From Oscillospiraceae bacterium (GTDB taxonomy: Bacteria; Bacillota; Clostridia; Oscillospirales; Oscillospiraceae), in assembly GCA_016295225.1 (NCBI GenBank), contig JAEDLP010000044.1:1-13504 (forward strand): a DNA stretch of 13,504 bases. Reading direction: 5' to 3'. Below, piece by piece: positions 1-7,525 of this stretch. The notes under the pieces were generated by a model that saw nothing but the letters and a program-made list of their open reading frames with translations, was not told where the DNA came from and made no database searches. The number at the start of each line of letters is the position of its first letter. Positions within the stretch are counted from its first letter, which is position 1. A program made the position numbers and the translations under genes.

Positions 1-1051
1 TTTATATGAAAACTACGGCTACCGCCGGTTTAAAATGAGCAAGTTTGAGGAGTATGACCTCTACATCCGCAACAAGGACTTCCTGGTCAGCGACCGGATG
101 ATCACCTTCACCGACGCCCGGGGGGTCCTCATGGCCCTCAAGCCCGACGTGACCCTCTCCATCGTGAAGAACACCCGGGAGAAGGAGCCGGGGCCCCGGA
201 AGGTCTATTACAACGAGACCGTCTACCGGACCAACAAAGGGGACGACACCTTCCAGGAGATCATGCAGACCGGTCTGGAGTGCATCGGCGACCTGGACCT
301 GTACCACATCTACGAGGTCCTCTCCCTGGCCGTCCAGAGCCTGGCGTCCATCAGCCCCGACTACGTGCTGGACGTCTCCCACATGGGCCTGGTCTCCGGC
401 TTCATGGAGGCCGCGGGGGTCTCCCGGGAGGACTATCCCACCGTCCTGGAGGCCGTCCGGGAGAAGAACGCCGCCGCCCTCCGGGCCTTCTGCCGGGAGA
501 AGGGGATGAGCGCCACCGTCTCCGCCCTGCTGGAAAAGCTGGTCAGCACCTACGGCCCCATTGAGGCCGTCCTGGCTGAGCTGGCCCCTCTGTGCGTGGG
601 GGGCAAGAAGACCCGGGAGGCTTGGGAGGAGCTCAACAGCGTCTGTCAGCTCCTGAAGGCCAACGGCCTGGGTGAGAAGGTCTGCCTGGACTTCTCCGTG
701 GAGGGCGGCATGGACTATTACAGCGGCATCGTCTTCCGGGGCTTCATCAAAAATCTCTCCGCGGGGGTGCTCTCCGGCGGACAGTATGATAAAATGGTGG
801 AGAAAATGGGCAAGCGCTGCGGTGCCATCGGCTTCGCTATCTACCTGGATGAGCTGGAGCGGCTCCGTCCCGCCCAGCTCCCGTGGGATGCCGATGTGCT
901 GGTGCGCTATGACGACCAGACCGACCTGACCGCCCTCACCGGCAGGATGGCGGAGCTGGCCGCCGCCGGGAAGAAGGCCCTGGCCCGGAAGGAGTCCGGG
1001 GACCTGCGGGTGAAGGAGACCATCGACATGAGAGGGGGAGAACAGGCATGA
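1..1051 (+). CDS. hisZ: ATP phosphoribosyltransferase regulatory subunit HisZ (5' truncated by window)
   Basis: HisZ is a catalytically inactive paralogue of histidyl-tRNA synthetase. It partners with short-form HisG to make active, histidine-sensitive ATP phosphoribosyltransferase, the first enzyme of histidine synthesis. The reading frame is open to the left edge; the residues before the Met at 35 (ENYGYRRFK) are conserved family sequence, so that Met is internal and probably only 20-30 residues are missing. Visible class II synthetase-like blocks, numbered from that Met, are FTDARG (25-30), ALKPDVTLSIVKN (34-46), MDYYSGIVFRGF (226-237, the histidine-pocket-like block) and SGGQYDKM (247-254). 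It is called HisZ rather than HisS because it abuts a short hisG and lacks a full anticodon-binding domain. An odd tail of about 54 residues (285-338) resembles a shortened version of that domain. The stop overlaps the hisG start as ATGA. Confidence 0.96.
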   Translation, partial: LYENYGYRRFKMSKFEEYDLYIRNKDFLVSDRMITFTDARGVLMALKPDVTLSIVKNTREKEPGPRKVYYNETVYRTNKGDDTFQEIMQTGLECIGDLDLYHIYEVLSLAVQSLASISPDYVLDVSHMGLVSGFMEAAGVSREDYPTVLEAVREKNAAALRAFCREKGMSATVSALLEKLVSTYGPIEAVLAELAPLCVGGKKTREAWEELNSVCQLLKANGLGEKVCLDFSVEGGMDYYSGIVFRGFIKNLSAGVLSGGQYDKMVEKMGKRCGAIGFAIYLDELERLRPAQLPWDADVLVRYDDQTDLTALTGRMAELAAAGKKALARKESGDLRVKETIDMRGGEQA

Positions 1052-1704
1052 GCAGCCAGGAATTTCTGAACGTAGCCCTGCCCAAGGGCCGGCTGGGGGA
1101 GAAGGTCTACGCCATGTTCGCCCAGGCGGGCTTCCCTTGCGAGGAGCTGCTGGACCCCAAGCGGAAGCTGATTTTTGAGAACCCCGAGGCCGGCGTCCGG
1201 TACTTCTGGGTCAAGCCCTCCGACGTGGCGGTCTACGTGGAGCGGGGCGCCGCCGACGTGGGCGTGGTGGGCAAGGACATCCTTCTGGAGTACGAGCCGG
1301 ACATCTACGAGCTGCTGGACCTGAACGTGGGCAAGTGCCGCATGTGCGTGGCCGCTGAGAACGGCTTCCGTCCCGACCCTGACCAGACCCTGCGGGTGGC
1401 CACCAAGTTCCCCCGCATCGCCCGGACCTTCTACAGCGCCCGGAGCCAGGATATCGACATTATCCTCCTCCACGGCTCCATCGAGATCGCCCCCATCCTG
1501 GGCATGACCGATGTGATCGTGGATATCGTGGAGACCGGAACCACCCTGAAGGAGAACAACCTGTCCCCCATCGAGACCATCGTTCCCATCAGCGCCCGTC
1601 TCATTGCCAACAAAGTGAGTTTTAAGTTCAAGCACGACGCCATCCAGAAGCTCTTCCAGAGCCTGACGGAGCAGGTGGCAGCCAAGGAGGCAGAAAAGAA
1701 ATGA
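1048..1704 (+). CDS. hisG: ATP phosphoribosyltransferase catalytic subunit, short form
   Basis: HisG condenses ATP with PRPP to phosphoribosyl-ATP and pyrophosphate, the committed step of histidine synthesis, in the cytoplasm. The 218-residue length marks the short form (HisG-S), which lacks the roughly 80-residue C-terminal ACT-like regulatory domain of the long form and needs HisZ. Recognisable blocks are ALPKGRLGEKV (10-20), the periplasmic-binding-like two-lobe core, and the PRPP-binding segment DIVETGTTLKENNL (159-172). The start ATG overlaps the hisZ stop, and the gene's own stop overlaps the hisD start (ATGA in both cases). This suggests translational coupling and matched amounts of HisZ and HisG. 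The Lys/Glu-rich last ten residues look like an unstructured tail. Confidence 0.97.
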   Translation: MSSQEFLNVALPKGRLGEKVYAMFAQAGFPCEELLDPKRKLIFENPEAGVRYFWVKPSDVAVYVERGAADVGVVGKDILLEYEPDIYELLDLNVGKCRMCVAAENGFRPDPDQTLRVATKFPRIARTFYSARSQDIDIILLHGSIEIAPILGMTDVIVDIVETGTTLKENNLSPIETIVPISARLIANKVSFKFKHDAIQKLFQSLTEQVAAKEAEKK

Positions 1705-2990
1705 TTCGCATCTTAAAAGAAGCAGAGACCAACCGGGCCGCGATCTTTGCCCGGGAAGACCCCGTGGGCAGCGTGGAGGAGCCCGTCCGGGCCATCCTCG
1801 AGGACGTGAAGGCCAACGGCGACGCGGCTCTGAAGAAATACACCAAGGAATTTGATGGGGCCGACATCCCCACCGTGGAGGTGGGCATGGGGGCCATCGA
1901 CGACGGCTTCCGTCAGGCGGACCCCTTCCTGGTGGATATCCTCTACCGGGCCGCCGAGCGGGTGGCTGCCTTCCACCAGCACCAGGTCCGCAACAGCTTT
2001 CTCGTCAACGAGGAGTCCGGCATCGTCATGGGCCAGAAGATCATCCCCCTGGAGCGGGTGGGGCTCTACGTCCCCGGCGGCACCGCCGCCTATCCCTCCA
2101 GCGTCATTATGAACTGCATCCCCGCCAAGCTGGCCGGGGTGAAGGAGATCTTCATGGTGACCCCCCCGGACAAGAACGGCAAGGTTCCCGCCAACATCCT
2201 GGCCGCCGCCCGGATCTGCGGCGTGAACCGGGTCTTCCGGGTGGGCGGCGCCCAGGCCATCGCCGCCCTGGCCTACGGCACCGAGAGCATCCCCAAGGTG
2301 GATAAGATCGTCGGCCCCGGCAACCAGTTTGTGGCCGAGGCCAAGAAGCAGGTCTTCGGCAAGGTGGGCATCGACATGGTGGCCGGCCCCAGCGAGATCC
2401 TGGTCATTGCCGACGGGAAGAACAACCCCCAGATCGTGGCCGCCGACCTGCTGAGCCAGGCCGAGCACGACAAAAACGCCTCCGCCGTTCTGGTCACCGA
2501 CAGCGAGGAGCTGGCCCTGGCCGTCCAGGCCGCCATTGAGGAGCAGATCCCCAAGCTCAAGCGGGCCGAGATCGCCCGGGCTTCCATCGACAACAACGGC
2601 AAGATCATCGTGGCAAACTCCATCGGCACTGCCATCGACATCGCCAACGAGATCGCCCCCGAGCACCTGGAGCTGTGCATCGACGAGCCCTTCGCCTGGC
2701 TGGACAAGATCAAGAACGCCGGCTCCATCTTCATGGGCCGCAACTGCCCCGAGGCCCTGGGGGACTACTTCGCCGGCCCCAACCACACCCTGCCCACCAG
2801 CGGCACCGCCCGGTTCTCCAGCCCCCTGTCCGTGGACGACTTCGTGAAGAAGACCCAGTACACCTATTACACCAAGGAGGCCCTCTCCGTGGCCCAGCAG
2901 TCTGTCTCCCACTTCGCCAAGCAGGAGGGACTCACCGGCCACGCCCGGTCCATCGACATCCGTTTTGATCCCAACGTGACGGGAGAGTAA
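1701..2990 (+). CDS. hisD: Histidinol dehydrogenase
   Basis: HisD catalyses the last two steps of the pathway: NAD+-dependent oxidation of L-histidinol to histidinal and then to L-histidine. It is a zinc enzyme and a homodimer in known cases. The 429 residues match the family length. All expected residues are visible, at positions about 5-6 lower than in the E. coli enzyme: zinc ligands Gln253 and His256 (SQAEHDKNA), Asp355 (GDYFAGPNH) and His414 (LTGHA), and catalytic Glu321-His322 (APEHLEL). The GPSEILVIAD block (229-238) and GTARFSSPLSV (368-378) are also typical. The start is fixed by the ATGA overlap with hisG. hisC follows after 3 nt. The gene lacks TTA, CTA and TCA codons over long stretches, which leaves a very long spurious open frame on the other strand. 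Confidence 0.98.
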   Translation: MIRILKEAETNRAAIFAREDPVGSVEEPVRAILEDVKANGDAALKKYTKEFDGADIPTVEVGMGAIDDGFRQADPFLVDILYRAAERVAAFHQHQVRNSFLVNEESGIVMGQKIIPLERVGLYVPGGTAAYPSSVIMNCIPAKLAGVKEIFMVTPPDKNGKVPANILAAARICGVNRVFRVGGAQAIAALAYGTESIPKVDKIVGPGNQFVAEAKKQVFGKVGIDMVAGPSEILVIADGKNNPQIVAADLLSQAEHDKNASAVLVTDSEELALAVQAAIEEQIPKLKRAEIARASIDNNGKIIVANSIGTAIDIANEIAPEHLELCIDEPFAWLDKIKNAGSIFMGRNCPEALGDYFAGPNHTLPTSGTARFSSPLSVDDFVKKTQYTYYTKEALSVAQQSVSHFAKQEGLTGHARSIDIRFDPNVTGE

Positions 2991-2993
2991 TCC

Positions 2994-4061
2994 ATGAGCA
3001 GATTCCTGAACACCAAGTATGCCGATCTCGAGGCCTACACCCCCGGGGAACAGCCCCGGGACAAACAATACATCAAGCTGAACACCAACGAGTCCCCCTA
3101 TCCGCCCTCCCCCCAGGTCCTGGCGGCCCTGACCGGCCAGGATCTGGAGGATCTGCGGCTGTACTCCGACCCCGAGGGGACCGCCCTCCGGGAGAAGCTG
3201 GCGGCTCTCTACGGCTGCCAGCCGGGGAATGTCTTCCTGTCCAACGGCTCCGACGACATCCTGAACTTCGCCTTCATGGCCTTCGCCCAGGACGGCGCGG
3301 TGTTCCCGGGACTCACCTATAGCTTTTACCCGGTCTTTGCCGACCTGCACAAGGTCCCCTATGCCACTGTCCCCCTGAAGGAAGACTTCACCGTGGATGT
3401 GGAGGGTCTGTGCGGCACGGGGAAATTTACCGTCCTGGCCAACCCCAACGCCCCCACGGGCATCGCCCTGCCTCTGTCTGAGGTGGAGAAGATCCTCGCC
3501 TCCAACCCCGACCGGGTGGTGGTCATCGACGAGGCCTATGTGGACTTCGGCGGGGAGTCGGCCGCCGGACTTATTGACCAGTACGACAATCTGTTGGTGG
3601 TTATGACCTATTCCAAGTCCCGGTCCATGGCGGGGGCCCGGTTGGGGTTTGCCCTGGCCAGCCGACCCATCATCCAGGACCTGGAAAAGATCAAGTATTC
3701 CACCAACCCCTATAACGTGAACCGCCTGACCCTGAAGCTGGGGGAGGCCGCCGTGGACTCCGACGCATACTTCCGGGACAACGCCAAAAAGATCATGGCC
3801 ACCCGGGAGAAGACCACCAAGGCCCTCCGGGCCCTGGGCTTCACCCTGCCGGACTCCAAGTCCAACTTCCTCTTCGTGAAGAAGGAGGGCCTGGACGGGG
3901 GCCTGCTCTACCAGAAGCTCAAGGACCGGGGCATCCTGATCCGCCACTTCTCCGATCCCCGCATCGCCCAGTACAACCGGGTCACCGTGGGGACGGACGA
4001 GGAGATGGAGGCATTCCTGGAGGCCGTAAAGGCCGTAATGGCCGAGGAGGGACTGGCATGA
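2994..4061 (+). CDS. hisC: Histidinol-phosphate aminotransferase
   Basis: HisC is a PLP-dependent fold-type I aminotransferase that converts imidazole-acetol phosphate and glutamate into histidinol phosphate and 2-oxoglutarate. At 355 residues it has the usual length. Visible features are NTNESPYPP (30-38, substrate-side N-terminal block), SNGSDDIL (83-90, PLP phosphate cup), PNAPTG (151-156, with the Asn contacting the cofactor ring), VVIDEAYVDF (176-185, where Asp179 pairs with the pyridine nitrogen), the Schiff-base lysine Lys208 in YSKSRSMAGARLGF, and the carboxylate-binding region RVTVGT (329-334). GGGAGAG upstream of the ATG serves as the ribosome binding site across a 3-nt gap from hisD. 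The stop overlaps hisB as ATGA. Related aromatic or cobalamin-pathway aminotransferases are alternatives by fold, but the operon settles the assignment. Confidence 0.97.
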   Translation: MSRFLNTKYADLEAYTPGEQPRDKQYIKLNTNESPYPPSPQVLAALTGQDLEDLRLYSDPEGTALREKLAALYGCQPGNVFLSNGSDDILNFAFMAFAQDGAVFPGLTYSFYPVFADLHKVPYATVPLKEDFTVDVEGLCGTGKFTVLANPNAPTGIALPLSEVEKILASNPDRVVVIDEAYVDFGGESAAGLIDQYDNLLVVMTYSKSRSMAGARLGFALASRPIIQDLEKIKYSTNPYNVNRLTLKLGEAAVDSDAYFRDNAKKIMATREKTTKALRALGFTLPDSKSNFLFVKKEGLDGGLLYQKLKDRGILIRHFSDPRIAQYNRVTVGTDEEMEAFLEAVKAVMAEEGLA

Positions 4062-4639
4062 GAACCGCTGAGATCACCCGGACCACCGGGGAGACCCAGA
4101 TCACCCTGAAACTGAATTTGGACGGAGGCCCCTCCGAGATCCACACCGGCGTGGGCTTCTTTGACCACATGCTCACGGGCTTTGCCCGCCACGGGGGCTT
4201 CGGCCTGGAGGTCTCCTGCACCGGGGACACCTGGGTGGACGACCACCACTCCGTAGAGGACGTGGGCATCTGCCTGGGGTCGGCCTTCGCCGAGGCCCTG
4301 GGGGACATGCGGGGGGTGGAGCGCTTCGGCCACATCCTCCTGCCCATGGACGAGGCCCTCATCCTGGCCGCTGTGGATCTGTCCGGCCGGGGCATGCTCT
4401 GCTGGGATGTGACCATGCCCACCGAAAAGGTGGGGTCCTTCGACACGGAGCTGGCCAAGGAGTTCTGGCTGGCCTTCACCCGGAAGGCCAACTGCACCCT
4501 GCACCTGCGGATGCTGGCCGGAGAGAACAGCCACCACATCATCGAGGGAGTCTTTAAGGCCGCCGCCCGGAGCCTGAAAATGGCCGTGAAGCTGAACGGC
4601 TCCGACGAAGTCCCCTCCACCAAGGGGATGTTGGTGTAA
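4058..4639 (+). CDS. hisB: Imidazoleglycerol-phosphate dehydratase (monofunctional)
   Basis: HisB dehydrates imidazole-glycerol phosphate to imidazole-acetol phosphate, using manganese bound by clustered histidines and acidic residues. At 193 residues it is the single-function form and has no N-terminal HAD phosphatase domain of the E. coli type. Visible metal-site motifs are GVGFFDHMLTGFARH (31-45), DHHSVEDVGICLG (62-74) and the late SHHIIEG (158-164). RxTxETxI-type N-terminal and CTLHLRMLAGEN (146-157) blocks are also as expected. Because the phosphatase domain is absent, histidinol-phosphate phosphatase must come from elsewhere. The ATG overlaps the hisC stop. It is followed by the longest intercistronic gap in the operon (104 nt), which holds a palindromic repeat remnant. 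Confidence 0.97.
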   Translation: MRTAEITRTTGETQITLKLNLDGGPSEIHTGVGFFDHMLTGFARHGGFGLEVSCTGDTWVDDHHSVEDVGICLGSAFAEALGDMRGVERFGHILLPMDEALILAAVDLSGRGMLCWDVTMPTEKVGSFDTELAKEFWLAFTRKANCTLHLRMLAGENSHHIIEGVFKAAARSLKMAVKLNGSDEVPSTKGMLV

Positions 4640-4669
4640 GATTACAGACCCCCAATGAAGGGGACCACC

Positions 4670-4698
4670 CCCTTGCCTCCCCTCTCAGGGGAGCCTTT
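4670..4698. repeat. Internally deleted palindromic repeat between hisB and hisH
   Basis: The stem CTCCCCT (4677-4683), loop CTC and stem AGGGGAG (4687-4693) form a 7-bp hairpin. Its left flank CCCTTGC matches the reverse complement of the right end of the long repeat at 12719-12867, and its right flank CCTTT matches the reverse complement of that repeat's left end. It therefore looks like both ends of that element joined with the middle lost. No good T tract follows, so it is not a strong terminator. A weaker CCCC/GGGG hairpin lies just upstream (4650-4664). The rest of the 4640-4743 gap holds only the hisH ribosome binding site; I see no convincing promoter. Confidence 0.7.
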
Positions 4699-4729
4699 GA
4701 GCCCCTTTTACCAAGAGAAAAACTCCAAC

Positions 4730-4735
4730 AGGAGG
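4730..4735 (+). promoter_or_regulatory. hisH ribosome binding site
   Basis: A perfect AGGAGG sits 8 nt before the hisH ATG. Unlike most genes of the operon, hisH is not translationally coupled to the gene before it, so this strong site must load ribosomes independently after the repeat-bearing gap. It also fixes the start at 4744. Confidence 0.85.
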
Positions 4736-4743
4736 TTATCAAT

Positions 4744-5364
4744 ATGATAGCAGTTATTGATTACGGCGTGGGCAATCTCTTCTCCCTCTGCCGTTCCTTA
4801 GAGGCCATCGGCCAGGAGCCGGTGGTCACCGGGGACCCGGCGGTCCTCCGGCAGGCGGATAAGCTCATCCTCCCCGGGGTGGGGGCCTTCCAGGACGCCG
4901 CCGACAAGCTCCGGGCCAGCGGTCTGGACCAGGTCATCAAAGAGGAGGTGGCCAAGGGCAAGCCCATCCTGGGCATCTGCCTGGGCATGCAGCTCCTCTT
5001 TGAGGAGAGCCACGAGTTCGGCGTCTGGCAGGGCCTGGGCCTCATCCCCGGCAAGGTGGTCACCATGGAAGGCGTGGTCCCCGCCGACTACAAGATCCCC
5101 CACATCGGCTGGAACGGCCTGCACTTCCCCCAGGGTGTCCGCCACCCCTTGCTGGGCTCTGTGGAGGAGGGGGAGTGCGTCTACTTCGTCCACTCCTTCT
5201 ACGCCACGGACTGCGACGAAGCGGTCATCGCCACCACCGAGTACGGGGCGGAGCTCACCGCCGCCGTGGCCAAGGGCAGCGTTATGGGCTGCCAGTTCCA
5301 TCCGGAAAAGAGCGGCCCCGTGGGTCTTGGCATTTTAAAGACCTTCTGCGAAGGGACGTGGTGA
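4744..5364 (+). CDS. hisH: Imidazole glycerol phosphate synthase, glutamine amidotransferase subunit
   Basis: HisH hydrolyses glutamine and channels ammonia into HisF within the HisH-HisF heterodimer, which makes imidazole-glycerol phosphate and AICAR. It is a class I (triad) glutamine amidotransferase. The 206 residues include PGVGAF (44-49, oxyanion region), the nucleophile Cys79 in GICLGMQLL, PHIGWN (119-124, HisF-contact side) and the His186/Glu188 pair in QFHPEKSG. The opening MIAVIDYGVGNLFS is typical. It is preceded by an independent AGGAGG and followed 3 nt later by hisA. HisF lies two genes downstream, which is a common arrangement. Confidence 0.97.
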   Translation: MIAVIDYGVGNLFSLCRSLEAIGQEPVVTGDPAVLRQADKLILPGVGAFQDAADKLRASGLDQVIKEEVAKGKPILGICLGMQLLFEESHEFGVWQGLGLIPGKVVTMEGVVPADYKIPHIGWNGLHFPQGVRHPLLGSVEEGECVYFVHSFYATDCDEAVIATTEYGAELTAAVAKGSVMGCQFHPEKSGPVGLGILKTFCEGTW

Positions 5365-5367
5365 GCC

Positions 5368-6087
5368 ATGAAGATTTTTCCCGCCATTGACCTGTACGGC
5401 GGTCAGGCCGTCCGCCTGTATAAAGGGGATTACGACCAGATGACGGTCTACGACCCCGAACCCCTGAACACCGTCCGCAAGTTCGAGGCCGCCGGAGCCA
5501 GGCACCTCCACCTGGTGGACCTAGAGGGGGCCAAGACCGGCCAGACCACCAACCTGCCCACCATCGAGAAGCTGGCCGCCAGCACCGGGCTCTTCATTGA
5601 GGTGGGGGGCGGCATCCGAACCATGGACACCGTCCGCCGCTACCTGAACGCCGGGGCCAGCCGGGTGATCTTAGGTACCGCCGCCGTCACCGACCCGGAC
5701 TTCACCGCCCGGGCCGTGGCCGAGTACGGCGAGAAGATCGCCGTGGGGGCCGACCTGAAGGACGGCAAGGTGGCCATCAAGGGCTGGCTGGAGACCAGTC
5801 AGGACACCTGGGAGGTCTTTTTTGAAAAGATGCAGACCCTGGGGGTCAAGACCATCATCTGCACCGATATCTCCAAGGACGGGGCCATGCAGGGAACCAA
5901 CCGGGCACTGTACCGGGAGCTGACCCAGCGCTTTGCCATGGACATCATCGCCTCCGGCGGGGTGTCCTCCCTGGAGGATATCCAGGCCCTGAAGGCCGCT
6001 GGGGTCCACGGGGCCATCATCGGCAAGGCCTACTACACCGGAGCCATCGACCTGGCCCAGGCCGTCCGCCTGGGGGAAGGAGAGTAA
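5368..6087 (+). CDS. hisA: ProFAR isomerase (HisA)
   Basis: HisA performs the Amadori rearrangement of ProFAR to PRFAR, feeding HisF. It is a 239-residue (beta/alpha)8 barrel with the half-barrel repeat typical of HisA/HisF. Visible residues are Asp8 (FPAIDLYGG), the first phosphate-site block EVGGGIRT (78-85), Asp129 in GADLKDGKVAIKGW (the counterpart of the acid/base aspartate near residue 127), TDISKDGAMQGTN (166-178) and the second phosphate-site block ASGGVSSLEDI (195-205). In some organisms a HisA-type barrel (PriA) also serves tryptophan synthesis; I cannot tell this by eye, and ordinary HisA is the default. It starts 3 nt after hisH and lies 4 nt before hisF. Confidence 0.96.
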   Translation: MKIFPAIDLYGGQAVRLYKGDYDQMTVYDPEPLNTVRKFEAAGARHLHLVDLEGAKTGQTTNLPTIEKLAASTGLFIEVGGGIRTMDTVRRYLNAGASRVILGTAAVTDPDFTARAVAEYGEKIAVGADLKDGKVAIKGWLETSQDTWEVFFEKMQTLGVKTIICTDISKDGAMQGTNRALYRELTQRFAMDIIASGGVSSLEDIQALKAAGVHGAIIGKAYYTGAIDLAQAVRLGEGE

Positions 6088-6091
6088 CCCA

Positions 6092-6847
6092 ATGATTACG
6101 AAACGCATCATCCCCTGCCTGGACGTCCGGGACGGCCGGGTGGTCAAGGGGGTCAACTTTGAAGGACTGAACGACGTCAGCTCCCCCATCGAGCTGGCCG
6201 ATTACTACAGCCGCTGCGGGGCCGACGAGCTGGTCTTTTACGACATCACCGCCTCCGCCGAGGGCCGCGCCCTGTTCACGGAGATTTTGAAGGAGACCGC
6301 CAGCCGGGTCTTTATTCCCCTCACCGTGGGCGGCGGCATCAACACCCTGGAGGACTTCGACCGGGTGCTGAAATGCGGGGCCGACAAGGTCAGCGTCAAC
6401 TCCGGGGCCATCCGCAACCCCGACCTGATCCGGGAGGCTGCCCTTCGCTATGGCAGCCAGTGCGTGGTGCTGTCGGCTGACGTGAAGCGGGTGGACGGAC
6501 AGTTCCGGGTCTTTGCCCGGGGCGGCCGGGACGACACCGGCATGGAGGCCATCGCCTGGATCAAGCGCTGCGTGGATCTGGGGGCCGGGGAGATCGTGGT
6601 GAACTCCATCGACACCGACGGCGTCAAGGGGGGCTTCGACCTGGAAATGCTCCAGGCCGTCTGCGACGTGGTCAAGGTCCCCGTCATCGCCTCCGGCGGC
6701 GCGGGGAAGAAGGAGGATTTCACCGAACTCTTCCGCACCATCCCCGGGGTGGACGCCGGTCTGGCCGCCTCCATCTTCCACTTCGGTGAGGTGGCCATCC
6801 CCGACCTGAAAGCAGATTTGAGAAAGAACGGAATCCTCGTTCGATAA
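6092..6847 (+). CDS. hisF: Imidazole glycerol phosphate synthase, cyclase subunit
   Basis: HisF uses ammonia from HisH to convert PRFAR into imidazole-glycerol phosphate and AICAR at the mouth of a (beta/alpha)8 barrel. The 251-residue length matches the family. The catalytic aspartates are visible as Asp11 (IIPCLDVRDGRVVKG) and Asp130 (VVLSADVKR). Phosphate-binding loops are TVGGGINTLEDF (78-89) and ASGGAGKKEDF (200-210). NSIDTDGVKGGFD (171-183) is the usual block for the loop over the active site. The gene begins 4 nt after hisA with GGGGGAAGGAGAG as the ribosome binding region. An 18-nt gap containing GGGAGGA separates it from hisIE. Confidence 0.98.
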   Translation: MITKRIIPCLDVRDGRVVKGVNFEGLNDVSSPIELADYYSRCGADELVFYDITASAEGRALFTEILKETASRVFIPLTVGGGINTLEDFDRVLKCGADKVSVNSGAIRNPDLIREAALRYGSQCVVLSADVKRVDGQFRVFARGGRDDTGMEAIAWIKRCVDLGAGEIVVNSIDTDGVKGGFDLEMLQAVCDVVKVPVIASGGAGKKEDFTELFRTIPGVDAGLAASIFHFGEVAIPDLKADLRKNGILVR

Positions 6848-6865
6848 TATGGGAGGAAGAACGCC

Positions 6866-7513
6866 ATGATTGACATGGAAAAGCTGAAATTTGACGAAAA
6901 GGGCCTGATCCCCGCCATCGTGGTGGACGGAAAGAGCGGTCAGGTCCTGACCCTGGCCTATATGAACAAGGAGAGCCTGGAGATCTCCATCCGGGAGGAG
7001 CGCACCTGCTTCTGGAGCCGCTCCCGCCAGGAGCTGTGGCGGAAGGGGGAGACCTCCGGGAACGCCCAGCACATCATCGACATCACCGCCGACTGCGACT
7101 ACGACGCCCTGGTGGTCCGGGTCAACAAGGACGGCCCCGCCTGCCACACCGGCGCGGAGTCCTGCTTCCACAACCCCCTGTGGGAGAGCGAGGAGAACCA
7201 CGCCTTCTCCCTGGACGCCCTGATGGAGATGCTGGCCGGCCGCAAGACCAACCCCAAGGAGGGCTCCTACACCTCCTATCTGTTTGAGAAGGGCCTGGAC
7301 AAGATCCTGAAGAAGGTGGGGGAGGAGTCCACCGAGGTCATCATCGCCGGCAAGGCCGAGGACAAGGCCGAGACCATCTACGAGATCGGCGACCTGGCCT
7401 ACCACGTGATGGTGCTGATGCTGGAGCTGGGCATCACCCTGGAGGACGTCCGCAAGGAGCTGGCCTCCCGACACGTCATCGACAAGAAGGTCAAGCAGGA
7501 GAAGATGACATAA
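6866..7513 (+). CDS. hisIE: Bifunctional phosphoribosyl-AMP cyclohydrolase / phosphoribosyl-ATP pyrophosphatase
   Basis: This fusion performs two consecutive early steps: pyrophosphate removal from phosphoribosyl-ATP (HisE part) and ring opening of phosphoribosyl-AMP (HisI part). HisI occupies about residues 10-105, with YMNKESLE (32-39), FWSRSRQELWRKGETSGN (49-66), the metal-site block DCDYDALVV (76-84) and zinc-site cysteines Cys93 and Cys100 (ACHTGAESCF). HisE occupies about 115-205 as an all-alpha MazG-like module, with the acidic GEESTEV (152-158) and YEIGDLAYH (172-180) motifs that bind magnesium. The fusion is common in bacteria, and 215 residues is its usual size. GGGAGGA lies 7 nt before the ATG; a second in-frame ATG three codons later is possible but less well placed. 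It is the last gene of the operon, and the terminator follows within 13 nt. Confidence 0.97.
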   Translation: MIDMEKLKFDEKGLIPAIVVDGKSGQVLTLAYMNKESLEISIREERTCFWSRSRQELWRKGETSGNAQHIIDITADCDYDALVVRVNKDGPACHTGAESCFHNPLWESEENHAFSLDALMEMLAGRKTNPKEGSYTSYLFEKGLDKILKKVGEESTEVIIAGKAEDKAETIYEIGDLAYHVMVLMLELGITLEDVRKELASRHVIDKKVKQEKMT

Positions 7514-7525
7514 AGACTTTGGACA

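Noticed and set aside
1..1051. Histidyl-tRNA synthetase (hisS) instead of hisZ.
   Set aside because: The protein lacks a full anticodon-binding domain, overlaps a short-form hisG by an ATGA junction, and has HisZ-like blocks such as ALKPDVTLSIVKN.
1713..3947. A 744-codon open frame on the minus strand across hisD and hisC.
   Set aside because: It is codon-aligned with both genes. It stays open because TTA, CTA and TCA codons are absent from these GC-rich genes. Its translation is Gly/Val/Asp/Leu-rich low-complexity text without any domain, while the plus strand has full catalytic motifs.
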